Source: Devosia sp.
GTDB taxonomy: Bacteria > Pseudomonadota > Alphaproteobacteria > Rhizobiales > Devosiaceae
DNA: 7,473 nt
Direction: 5' to 3'
Assembly: GCA_028290225.1 (NCBI GenBank)
Contig: JAQGKH010000362.1
Span: 1 to 7,473 of the forward strand
In this document: piece by piece, positions 1 to 6,079 of the stretch
How the letters are laid out: every line of letters starts with the position of its first letter
Numbering within the stretch: position 1 is the first letter of the stretch
Notes under the pieces: model-generated
What the model was told of the DNA's origin: nothing
The model's database searches: none
The model's input: the letters and a program-made list of their open reading frames with translations, nothing else
Position numbers and translations under genes: made by a program

Positions 1-709
1 CCCGCGCCTTGACCCGGGCGGCGATGCCTTCGCTGGCAAGGCGCTCGGTCAGCTCACTCGAAATGGTGTCGATGGCTTCTCGATAGTGGACCTGCATCTG
101 GTCCAGCCGTTCCGTGATGGCCTTGTAGTGCTCGGGCTGCAGGATCTTGAAGGAAATGTCTTCAAGCTCGTTGCGCATATCCTGCATGCCCATGCGACCG
201 GCGAGCGGCGCATAGATATCCATGGTTTCCTGGGCAATACGCACGCGCTTTTCGGGCGGCATGTATTGCAGGGTGCGCATGTTGTGGAGGCGATCAGCGA
301 GCTTGACCAGCAGCACGCGCACGTCCTGGCTGATGGCCAGGAGGAGCTTGCGCAGATTTTCGGCTTGGGCTTCCTCGCGCGAAACCAGGTTGAGGCGGTC
401 GATCTTGGTGAGGCCATCGACAATGGCGCCGATTTCGGGGCCAAAGAGCTGGTCGATCTCGGCGCGGGTCGCGTCGGTGTCTTCGATGGTGTCGTGCAGC
501 AGCGCCACGGCCACCGAAGCGTCATCGAGCTTGAGATCGGTCAGAATGGCCGCGACTTCGAGGGGGTGGGCGAAATAGGGGTCGCCCGAGGCACGTTTCT
601 GCGTGCCATGTTTTTGCATGGCATACACATAGGCCTTGTTCAAAAGCTGCTCATCGACGTTCGGGTTATACGCCTGAACGCGTTCGACGAGCTCGTATTG
701 CCGCATCAT
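1..709 (-). CDS. rel: RelA/SpoT-family (p)ppGpp synthetase/hydrolase, N-terminal part (runs off left edge)
   Basis: Stringent-response enzyme that makes and degrades the alarmone (p)ppGpp in the cytoplasm. Only the first 236 residues are inside the window; they cover the N-terminal HD hydrolase domain and the start of the linker towards the synthetase domain. The metal-binding and catalytic residues of the hydrolase are all present: H48 in YFAHPLEVA, H72-D73 and E76-D77 in LLHDTIEDT, and D139 in VKLADRLHN. An intact HD site argues for a bifunctional Rel/SpoT enzyme with hydrolase activity, as expected for the single long Rsh of alphaproteobacteria, rather than a synthetase-only RelA. The synthetase, TGS and ACT domains would lie beyond the left edge and are unseen. 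The start is the first of two adjacent ATGs (709-707), giving MMRQYELVERVQ as in rhizobial homologues; an in-frame stop at 739-737 blocks longer starts. The Shine-Dalgarno is weak (GGGGCGG-like). It lies downstream of rpoZ on the same strand, separated by 130 bases holding a terminator and a candidate promoter. Confidence 0.95.
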   Translation of the reverse strand, partial: MMRQYELVERVQAYNPNVDEQLLNKAYVYAMQKHGTQKRASGDPYFAHPLEVAAILTDLKLDDASVAVALLHDTIEDTDATRAEIDQLFGPEIGAIVDGLTKIDRLNLVSREEAQAENLRKLLLAISQDVRVLLVKLADRLHNMRTLQYMPPEKRVRIAQETMDIYAPLAGRMGMQDMRNELEDISFKILQPEHYKAITERLDQMQVHYREAIDTISSELTERLASEGIAARVKAR

Positions 710-751
710 ACCGGAGCCGCCCCACCAGCGGTGAGCTTAGCGCTTTGAAAG

Positions 752-787
752 AAAATGAAAAGGGCGCCCGACGATTGCCGGACACCC
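752..787 (-). terminator. Rho-independent terminator after rpoZ
   Basis: Reading the minus strand, an 11-pair stem (arm 787-777 GGGTGTCCGGC, loop AATC, arm 772-762 GTCGGGCGCCC) pairs throughout if three G-U wobbles are allowed. It is followed by TTTTCATTTTC (761-751). It sits 53 bases past the rpoZ stop codon and about 50 bases before the rel start, so it should end most rpoZ transcripts or act as an attenuator ahead of rel. The structure is seen directly; its efficiency is inferred. Confidence 0.7.
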
Positions 788-790
788 TCC

Positions 791-818
791 CATATAGGCA
801 TAAGCGCAGATCGTGCAA
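791..818 (-). promoter_or_regulatory. Candidate sigma-70-type promoter for rel
   Basis: On the minus strand, TTGCAC (818-813) and TATATG (796-791) are separated by 16 bases, a reasonable match to housekeeping -35 and -10 elements. The predicted start, near 784, falls inside the first arm of the rpoZ terminator. RNA begun here would lack the outermost stem bases and could escape termination, giving rel its own expression. This is a motif match by eye with no experimental support. Confidence 0.35.
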
Positions 819-839
819 TCCGCAGTTCCGAGGTTGCGC

Positions 840-1205
840 TCAGTCGTCGCGGCGCTCGGGTGGCGCCAGGCTTTCGATGCCGCGCAGCAATTCTTCTTCG
901 CTGATGGTATCGAAGTTGAGCGAGTCATCGTCGCCGCTTTCAATCATCGGAGCGGCGTGCTGCTCGGGCTCATCAACCTCGACATATTTCTGCAGCGAAT
1001 GGATCAGGTCCTCGCGCAGATCTTCAGGGGAGATGGCGCCGTCGCCGATTTCGCGCAGGGCGACAACCGGGTTCTTGTCGTTGTCGCGCGGGACGGTGAT
1101 CTGCGCGCCCGAGGCGATCATGCGGGCGCGGTGCGCGGCCATCAGAACGAGATCGAAGCGGTTCTCGATCTTTTCAATGCAGTCTTCAACGGTGACGCGG
1201 GCCAC
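840..1205 (-). CDS. rpoZ: DNA-directed RNA polymerase omega subunit
   Basis: Small RNA polymerase subunit that clamps the C-terminal region of beta-prime, aids core assembly and, in proteobacteria, forms part of a ppGpp binding site (family knowledge). The protein has 121 residues. The first 55 or so carry the family core: MARVTVEDCIEKIENRF, then LVLMAAHRAR and DNDKNPVVALREI. The remaining half is an acidic tail rich in Asp and Glu that ends SLAPPERRDD; such tails are usual in alphaproteobacterial omega proteins, which are longer than the 91-residue E. coli protein. I chose the GTG at 1205 because GGAG lies six bases upstream and the protein then begins exactly at the conserved MARVTVEDC; a TTG at 1217 overlaps that ribosome-binding site and would add four residues not typical of the family. 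It sits between smpB (121 bases upstream) and rel, its usual partner in this group. Confidence 0.95.
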   Translation of the reverse strand: MARVTVEDCIEKIENRFDLVLMAAHRARMIASGAQITVPRDNDKNPVVALREIGDGAISPEDLREDLIHSLQKYVEVDEPEQHAAPMIESGDDDSLNFDTISEEELLRGIESLAPPERRDD

Positions 1206-1211
1206 GGACGT

Positions 1212-1215
1212 CTCC
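1212..1215 (-). promoter_or_regulatory. Ribosome-binding site fixing the GTG start of rpoZ
   Basis: GGAG on the minus strand, six bases before GTG at 1205. Its placement favours the GTG start over the in-frame TTG at 1217, which overlaps it. Confidence 0.65.
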
Positions 1216-1238
1216 AAAATGGATGGGGATGAAAGGTT

Positions 1239-1267
1239 CCCTTACACCAGTGCGGGGCATAGCACAA
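1239..1267 (-). promoter_or_regulatory. Weak candidate promoter for rpoZ
   Basis: In the 121-base gap between smpB and rpoZ, TTGTGC (1267-1262) and TAAGGG (1244-1239) are spaced by 17 bases on the minus strand. The start point would be near 1232, giving a leader of about 27 bases. The -10 element is poor, so rpoZ could instead be read from the dapA promoter; I see no terminator with a T-tract after smpB. Confidence 0.22.
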
Positions 1268-1326
1268 GGTTTGGACGGCCGGGAATGCGGGTGAAGCGGG
1301 GGGGCGTCACGGGCTCGCCCTGCCCA

Positions 1327-1824
1327 TCAGCCGCGGCCACCTTCCTTCATGATGCGGGCCTTGTCACGGTTCCAGTCGCGGTTGCGCTCGGTTTCGCGCT
1401 TGTCGTAGTTCTTCTTGCCCTTGCCCAGGCCGATCAGCACCTTGGCGCGGCCCTGGTCGTTGAAGAACAGCTTTAGCGGCACGATGGTGTTGCCGGCGCG
1501 GGCGACCTCGGCATCAAGGCGCGCCAATTGCTTACGCGACACCAGCAATTTGCGCGGACGCCGCTCCTCGTGGTTGAAGCGGTTGGCCTGCAGATATTCA
1601 GGAATATGGGCGTTGATCAGCCAGAGTTCGCCACGCTCGGGCGAGGCATAGGCCTCGGTGATCTGCGCCTTGCCCAGCCGCAACGACTTGACCTCGGTGC
1701 CGGTCAGCACCAGGCCGGCCTCAAGTGTGTCGACAATCTCGTAATCAAAGCGGGCGCGGCGGTTTTCGGCCACCAGCCCATGGCTGATGACGCCGTTTTT
1801 GGCTTTGTCGTTTTTTGCGGTCAT
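1327..1824 (-). CDS. smpB: SsrA (tmRNA)-binding protein SmpB
   Basis: RNA-binding partner of tmRNA in trans-translation, the rescue of ribosomes stalled on broken mRNAs. The protein has 165 residues, close to the family's usual 155-160. Visible family features, in order, are ENRRARFDYEI (residues 20-30), LTGTEVKSLRLGKAQI (E. coli has GWEVKSLR at this point; Thr replaces Trp), a central RKLLVSRKQLARL, and the basic C-terminal tail GKGKKNYDKRE followed by RDWNRDKARIMK, which enters the ribosomal mRNA channel in studied homologues. The ATG at 1824 gives MTAKNDKAKNG. A longer reading frame extends upstream to 1923 but overlaps dapA and its extra residues do not resemble SmpB. The start is only five bases past the dapA stop codon (TAA at 1832-1830) and has no recognisable Shine-Dalgarno sequence, which suggests translational coupling to dapA. 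Confidence 0.95.
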   Translation of the reverse strand: MTAKNDKAKNGVISHGLVAENRRARFDYEIVDTLEAGLVLTGTEVKSLRLGKAQITEAYASPERGELWLINAHIPEYLQANRFNHEERRPRKLLVSRKQLARLDAEVARAGNTIVPLKLFFNDQGRAKVLIGLGKGKKNYDKRETERNRDWNRDKARIMKEGGRG

Positions 1825-1829
1825 GAGGC

Positions 1830-2705
1830 TTAGATAAGGCCTGCATGGGCCATTGCAAAGTCCATGGCCTCCTGCGCCGGCTTGCTGATGGGCATGATCG
1901 GCAGGCGCATCTCGTTGGCGCACAGGTTCAGCCGGTTGGCCGCGTACTTGGCCGGACCGGGGCTTGGCTCGATGAACAAGTCCTTGTGCAGGAAGGCGAG
2001 CTTGTCATTGATGGCGCGGGCAGCCTTGAAGTCGCCGGCCAGGGACAACTCCTGCATCTGCGAGCACAGGCGCGGCGCCACATTGGACGTCACCGAAATG
2101 CAGCCATTGCCGCCATGGGCATTAAACCCCAGTGCGGAGCTGTCATCGCCCGAAAGAAGGATGAAGTCGTCGCCCAGCTTGATGCGCTGCATGGTGGCGC
2201 GTTCCAGACTGCCCGTCGCGTCCTTGACGCCGATGATGTTGGCATGGGCCTCGTGCAGGCGGGCGATGGTGTCGACGGTCAGATCGACAGTGGTGCGGCT
2301 GGGGACGCTATAAAGAATGACGGGAATGCCGATGGCGCCGGCGACGGCCGAGAAGTGCTGGAACAAGCCTTCCTGGTTAGGCTTGTTGTAATAGGGCACA
2401 ACGGAAAGCACGGCGTCCGCGCCGGTTTGTTCGGCGAACCTGGCAAGCGACACGGCCTCGGCAGTGGAGTTGGAGCCGGCACCCGCGATCACGGGGACGC
2501 GCTTGTTGGCCACCTCGACGCAGATTTCGACCACGCGCTGGTGCTCGGCATGCGATACGGTGGGGCTTTCCCCGGTCGTGCCAACCGGAACCAGGCCATG
2601 CGTGCCCTGGCTGACCTGCCAATCCACAAAGCTGGAGAAGGCTTTCTCATCCACCGCCCCGTTGGCCATGGGGGTAATGAGCGCCGTAATCGATCCTCGC
2701 AGCAT
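1830..2705 (-). CDS. dapA: 4-hydroxy-tetrahydrodipicolinate synthase
   Basis: Condenses pyruvate with aspartate semialdehyde, the first committed step to diaminopimelate and lysine, and so feeds peptidoglycan synthesis. The protein has 291 residues (E. coli 292) in a single DapA/NAL-type TIM barrel. Catalytic residues are in place: the Schiff-base lysine K161 in GVKDATG, T44 in GTTGES (residues 42-47), Y106 in VPYYNKP, and Y132 with R137 in ILYSVPSRT, where E. coli has YNVPGRT. The ATG at 2705 (MLRGSITALITPM) fits the family. A GTG at 2765 would add 20 residues with no family similarity and would swallow the GAGGAA ribosome-binding site at 2721-2716, whose 12-base gap from GAGG to the start codon is somewhat long. 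It is the first gene of a dapA-smpB unit and diverges from the transglycosylase gene. No lysine-riboswitch-like structure was evident in its short leader of about 80 bases. Confidence 0.97.
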   Translation of the reverse strand: MLRGSITALITPMANGAVDEKAFSSFVDWQVSQGTHGLVPVGTTGESPTVSHAEHQRVVEICVEVANKRVPVIAGAGSNSTAEAVSLARFAEQTGADAVLSVVPYYNKPNQEGLFQHFSAVAGAIGIPVILYSVPSRTTVDLTVDTIARLHEAHANIIGVKDATGSLERATMQRIKLGDDFILLSGDDSSALGFNAHGGNGCISVTSNVAPRLCSQMQELSLAGDFKAARAINDKLAFLHKDLFIEPSPGPAKYAANRLNLCANEMRLPIMPISKPAQEAMDFAMAHAGLI

Positions 2706-2790
2706 TGACGGAAAATTCCTCGTTGAGTGCCACACTTGCGACGTGGGCGGATGCAATAGACCCACTCATGGCAGGTTTTTGAGACGGCGC

Positions 2791-2819
2791 AGCATAGTTT
2801 TAGTCGGTGCCAATCACAA
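2791..2819 (-). promoter_or_regulatory. Probable dapA-smpB promoter
   Basis: On the minus strand, TTGTGA (2819-2814) and TATGCT (2796-2791) are separated by 17 bases, the best promoter-like pair in the 235-base divergent gap. Transcription would begin near 2784, leaving a leader of about 80 bases before the dapA ATG. I could not find a convincing plus-strand promoter for the transglycosylase in the same gap. The rest of the gap (2706-2940) shows no gene. Confidence 0.45.
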
Positions 2820-2925
2820 GGCAGCCTGGGCAGGCAAACCGATCAAAGGCGCAGCAACACAGCATTTACCCTCATAGGGCAAGCTGGCGGGTGTCGCAAG
2901 AATTGGGCTGGCCGAAATGTGGATC

Positions 2926-2932
2926 AAGGAGG
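2926..2932 (+). promoter_or_regulatory. Strong Shine-Dalgarno site fixing the transglycosylase start
   Basis: AAGGAGG, eight bases before ATG at 2941. It favours that start over the in-frame ATG at 2917, which has no comparable site and would place this sequence inside the coding region. Confidence 0.7.
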
Positions 2933-2940
2933 GCAGGACA

Positions 2941-5064
2941 ATGAGCGGCCATCTTTACGCAAGTTTTCTGGCAATGACGCTGGCGCTGCTGCCGCTGACG
3001 CCAGTGACCAACCAGGCCGTGACCAGCGGGGTGGATCGGGTGGTCACAGGCTCGATCCCTGGCGCCCCGGCCTCCAAGCCCGTGCCGCCCGCCCCAGCCC
3101 CGATATCAGCAGCGAGCGCGCCGCCGGCCGCCTTGACGGTTCCGGCTCCCGCTGCCGCCGTGACGGTGCCCGCTCCCTCCATGGCCGATCGCCAAGGCTC
3201 ACCGGCGTTCCGGGCCGCGCTGGCGCAGCTGGTGGACGGGAATGCCGGCGCAGCATTCGAGCAGGCCAAGGCGCTGCCGAACGCGGCTGAGCGCGGCGCA
3301 CTGCAATGGGCGGCCATTTCCTTCCACGGCAGTGAAGTTGGCTTTTCCGATATCAAGGGGTTCATGGCCGCTGCACCGGCATTCAGCGGCGGAACGGTCA
3401 TGCGGGCGCAACTGGAGCGCGCATTGCTCGCCGCCCGTCCTGACGATGCCGAAATTCTCAAGGCGCTGGAAGAAGAGCCTTACACAACCGATGCACAGAT
3501 TCGACTGGCGCAGGCTCACCTGGCGAGCGGCGACAAAGCGAGGGCTAAGGTGCTGGCCCAGCGGGTGTGGTCGGAAAATTTCCTGACGCGGGAACAGGAA
3601 GCCCGGGTGCTCGCCAAGCTGGGTTCGGTGCTCGACCGGGACGCGCATTGGGCTCGGGCAATGCACCTGATGATGCATGACCGGGCGCAAGGCAGCGAAA
3701 GACTGCTGCCCTTTCTGAGTGAGGCCCAAAAATCGCTCGTGGTGGCTCGCGCTGCGGTGTCGCGCGACGCGCCTAACGCCAAGGCCCTGCTCGACAAGGT
3801 GGACCCGGCGGTGCAGGACAATCCGGTATATCTGTTTTCGCGAGCCCAGCGGGCGCGGCAGTTCGAGCTCTGGGACGATGCCGTTCAGTGGCTGAACAAA
3901 GCTGAAGGAGAAGTGCCGGACGGTGCGGAGTGGTGGAGCGAGCGGCGCGGGCTGATCCGGCAGTTGCTGGCCGCCGGCAAGCCGGACCTGGCCTTTGCCG
4001 CGGCGGCGGGCTTTACCCATGGACCCGAGGGGCGACTGGTGGAGGCCCATTTCCACGCGGGCTGGATTGCGCTGTCGTTCCTCAAGGACGCCGCCACTGC
4101 CAAGACGCATTTTGCCGAGATGGCCCGCCACTCGACGCTGGCCGATACGGTATCGCAGGCCAATTACTGGCTTGGCCGGGCCAACAGCACGCTGGGAGAT
4201 GATGGCGCGGCCAAGGCGGCTTTCGTGGCCGCTGCTGCGCATCCCAGCGCTTATTACGGGCAGCTTGCCCGGGCCGAGCTGGGGCAGACCGGCGCCGGCA
4301 TCCGCCCCCTGCCCGCCTGGCGCAACAGCACGGCGCTGTTCGAGGCCAATGAAGTGGTGCGCGCCATCCGGCTGCTGGAAGCCAATGGCCAGCACGGCAA
4401 GGCGCTGACACTGCTGCGGCAGTTCGGTGGCGAGCTGACCCAACCCAGTGAATTGCTGCTGGCCGCACGGCTGGCGCAGGACATCGGCGCGCCCAATATT
4501 GCCATCGCCATTGCGACGGCCGCCGAAAAACAGGGCATTGCACTCGACCTCATGGCTTTCCCCAAGGACGAGCGCGTGCTTGAAGCCAAGCTGCAGGCGG
4601 ATCCCGCTGCGGTGTTGGCGGTGGTGCGGCAGGAGTCAATGTTCCAGGTAGACGCGGTTTCACCGGTCGGCGCGCGCGGGCTGATGCAGTTGATGCCGGG
4701 TACGGCCAAGGAAACCGCCGGCAAGGTGGGCGTCGATTATTCGCCTGAGCGCCTGGTGCGCGACCCGGCTTATAATGCGCTGCTGGGTTCCACTTACCTC
4801 GAGGCGCAATTGAAGCGGTATGATGGCTCGCTGCTGCTAACCGCCGCCGCCTATAATGCCGGGCCGGGCAATGCCAATAAATGGATCAAGGCGTTTGGCG
4901 ATCCGCGCGCAGATAATGTCGATCCGGTATTATGGGTGGAACTGATCCCCTTCCCCGAAACGCGCAAATATGTACAGCGGGTGATGGGCAATTACCTCGT
5001 TTATCGCGAGCGGCTGGGCCACGATGCCATTTCAGCGCGGCAGGCCCTGCGCAGCATTCGATAA
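2941..5064 (+). CDS. slt: Soluble lytic murein transglycosylase (Slt70-like, GH23 fold)
   Basis: Periplasmic enzyme that cleaves the MurNAc-GlcNAc bond of peptidoglycan non-hydrolytically, leaving 1,6-anhydroMurNAc ends. The protein has 707 residues. An N-terminal hydrophobic stretch (about residues 4-26) looks like a signal sequence, followed by a Pro/Ala-rich spacer to about residue 80 with a doubled TVPAP motif. A long helical region (about 85-545) with TPR-like stretches such as NPVYLFSRAQRARQF matches the superhelical ring of Slt70. The C-terminal catalytic domain (about 550-695) has E565 as the acid/base in VVRQESMF, then GARGLMQLMPGTAKE (GLMQLMP at 580-586), AYNAGPGNANKW (637-648) and the RKYVQRVMGNYLVYR helix. 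E. coli Slt70 is about 645 residues; the excess is mostly the spacer. One oddity is that the signal sequence from ATG 2941 lacks Lys/Arg in its n-region; the upstream ATG at 2917 (MWIKEGRT) would supply them, but the Shine-Dalgarno favours 2941. It diverges from dapA. Confidence 0.93.
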   Translation: MSGHLYASFLAMTLALLPLTPVTNQAVTSGVDRVVTGSIPGAPASKPVPPAPAPISAASAPPAALTVPAPAAAVTVPAPSMADRQGSPAFRAALAQLVDGNAGAAFEQAKALPNAAERGALQWAAISFHGSEVGFSDIKGFMAAAPAFSGGTVMRAQLERALLAARPDDAEILKALEEEPYTTDAQIRLAQAHLASGDKARAKVLAQRVWSENFLTREQEARVLAKLGSVLDRDAHWARAMHLMMHDRAQGSERLLPFLSEAQKSLVVARAAVSRDAPNAKALLDKVDPAVQDNPVYLFSRAQRARQFELWDDAVQWLNKAEGEVPDGAEWWSERRGLIRQLLAAGKPDLAFAAAAGFTHGPEGRLVEAHFHAGWIALSFLKDAATAKTHFAEMARHSTLADTVSQANYWLGRANSTLGDDGAAKAAFVAAAAHPSAYYGQLARAELGQTGAGIRPLPAWRNSTALFEANEVVRAIRLLEANGQHGKALTLLRQFGGELTQPSELLLAARLAQDIGAPNIAIAIATAAEKQGIALDLMAFPKDERVLEAKLQADPAAVLAVVRQESMFQVDAVSPVGARGLMQLMPGTAKETAGKVGVDYSPERLVRDPAYNALLGSTYLEAQLKRYDGSLLLTAAAYNAGPGNANKWIKAFGDPRADNVDPVLWVELIPFPETRKYVQRVMGNYLVYRERLGHDAISARQALRSIR

Positions 5065-5079
5065 GGGCGCCGATTTCGC

Positions 5080-5107
5080 TTGAGGGTCGGGTGGCGCGTG
5101 GCATAAC
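5080..5107 (+). promoter_or_regulatory. Weak candidate promoter for the alpha/beta-hydrolase-fold gene
   Basis: In the 69-base gap after the transglycosylase, TTGAGG (5080-5085) and CATAAC (5102-5107) are spaced by 16 bases. The start would be near 5114, giving a leader of about 20 bases. No terminator was seen after the transglycosylase, so co-transcription with it is equally possible. Confidence 0.25.
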
Positions 5108-5133
5108 TGCTTGACCTCAAGAGCATCGGTTTC

Positions 5134-6069
5134 ATGCCCCGCCAGCGCTTTGTTCCACCCGACCATTCGGCTTTTGCCGCACTGCCCATCAGCCAGATCA
5201 TCGCGCGGGACGCACCCATTGCCGTGCATGTACGGGGAGAGCTGTCGAGCCGACGCCTGCCCGTTCTCTGCCTCGCGGGCTATCAGCGAAACATGAGCGA
5301 TTTCTCCGACTTCGCCGCGTTTTTTGATCGTTTCGACCAAGGTCGGTGGCCGGTGGTGCTGCTGGACCTGCCGGGACGCGGACGCTCGGGCAGTCCGGCG
5401 CGACCGGCAGATTACGGAGCCAATCGCGCAGCCGAAGACGTTGCAGGCGTGATGGCCAGCTTGGGAATCGACCGGGCCGTAATCCTGGGACAGGGTTATG
5501 GTGGGCAGGTGGCAATGGCCTTGAGCGTCAAGCATCCGCTGCTGTTGGCGGGAACGGTGCTGCTGGATGCCGGACCGGTGACGGATTCGCGCGGCATTGT
5601 GCGCCTGCGCAACAATATGGCGCATGTGGAAAGTCTGCGCGGCACGCGCAGCGTGGTGGCCAGCTTCCGGCGCATGCTCGCGGGGGACTATCCCGAACTC
5701 AGCCCCGAGCGCCTGGACTCACTGATTGGCCGCACGCATTATCTGGATCGGCGCGGACGGGCGCGGCCACTTCATGACCCCACCCTGTTCGAGGCGCTCA
5801 AGACCATCAGCTTTGATGATGAACTCGCCCCACAATGGCCCATGTTCGATGCGCTGCGATGCGCGCCCCTCTTGTTGCTGCGCACGCAATTAACCGATCA
5901 GTTGCGGGCTGAAACTTTCCGGGAAATGGCCCGGCGACGGCCCGACGCATTGGCGCTGACCATTGCCGGGCAAGGATCGCCAGCCCTTTTCGACCAGAAC
6001 GAAGAAATGGAGGCCATCTCAGCTTTCCTTGTGAGTGTGAGCACCAGGGTGCTCGGCAAGGCCGCGTGA
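5134..6069 (+). CDS. Alpha/beta-hydrolase-fold protein lacking the Ser and His of the catalytic triad
   Basis: Intact 311-residue protein of the alpha/beta-hydrolase superfamily; no substrate can be named. Fold signatures appear in order: the oxyanion-loop region LCLAGYQRNMSDF (residues 45-57; relatives commonly read LPGLTRN), LLDLPGRGRSG (76-86), the nucleophile-elbow strand VILGQGYGGQVAMAL (around 117-130), and LLLLRTQLTDQL, where D255 fits the triad acid. At the elbow the usual G-x-S-x-G reads G119-Q-G121-Y-G123, so Gly replaces the nucleophile Ser. The usual late G-x-G-H-x-P reads GQGSPA, placing S282 where His belongs, and there is no His anywhere after D255. The frame is uninterrupted and codon use resembles that of its neighbours, so it does not look like a decaying gene. 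Classical esterase activity is unlikely; a non-catalytic or non-hydrolytic role is inferred. The ATG at 5134 has only a weak AAGAG upstream. There is no signal peptide, so it is probably cytoplasmic. It ends ten bases from the convergent OmpA-like gene. Confidence 0.85.
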   Translation: MPRQRFVPPDHSAFAALPISQIIARDAPIAVHVRGELSSRRLPVLCLAGYQRNMSDFSDFAAFFDRFDQGRWPVVLLDLPGRGRSGSPARPADYGANRAAEDVAGVMASLGIDRAVILGQGYGGQVAMALSVKHPLLLAGTVLLDAGPVTDSRGIVRLRNNMAHVESLRGTRSVVASFRRMLAGDYPELSPERLDSLIGRTHYLDRRGRARPLHDPTLFEALKTISFDDELAPQWPMFDALRCAPLLLLRTQLTDQLRAETFREMARRRPDALALTIAGQGSPALFDQNEEMEAISAFLVSVSTRVLGKAA

Positions 6070-6079
6070 ACGCGCGGGC

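Noticed and set aside
86..748. Long plus-strand open frame opposite rel (220 codons), and similar long antisense frames opposite dapA, slt and the OmpA-like gene
   Set aside because: They are shadows produced by GC-rich codon bias opposite genes with clear family motifs; their translations show no recognisable domains.
1300..1326. GGGCG/CGCCC inverted repeat just after smpB on the minus strand as a terminator
   Set aside because: The stem is five pairs at most and there is no T-tract; the region is simply G/C-rich.
2706..2769. Possible small leader ORF upstream of dapA (ATG at 2769, about 41 codons, overlapping the dapA start out of frame)
   Set aside because: It has no ribosome-binding site, runs on into dapA in another frame, and shows no Lys- or regulatory-codon run that would suggest an attenuator peptide.
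2706..2790. Lysine riboswitch or operator in the dapA leader
   Set aside because: The leader of about 80 bases is too short for a lysine riboswitch, and the GTGGG/CCCAC inverted repeat in it is only five pairs long.
3046..3190. Repetitive GC-rich DNA near the start of the transglycosylase as a DNA repeat element
   Set aside because: It is explained by a Pro/Ala-rich protein spacer with a doubled TVPAP motif.
3199..4443. 414-codon minus-strand open frame inside the transglycosylase gene
   Set aside because: It lies opposite a well-supported coding region, and its translation is low in recognisable motifs and rich in Arg, Gln and His, typical of antisense reading of GC-rich codons.
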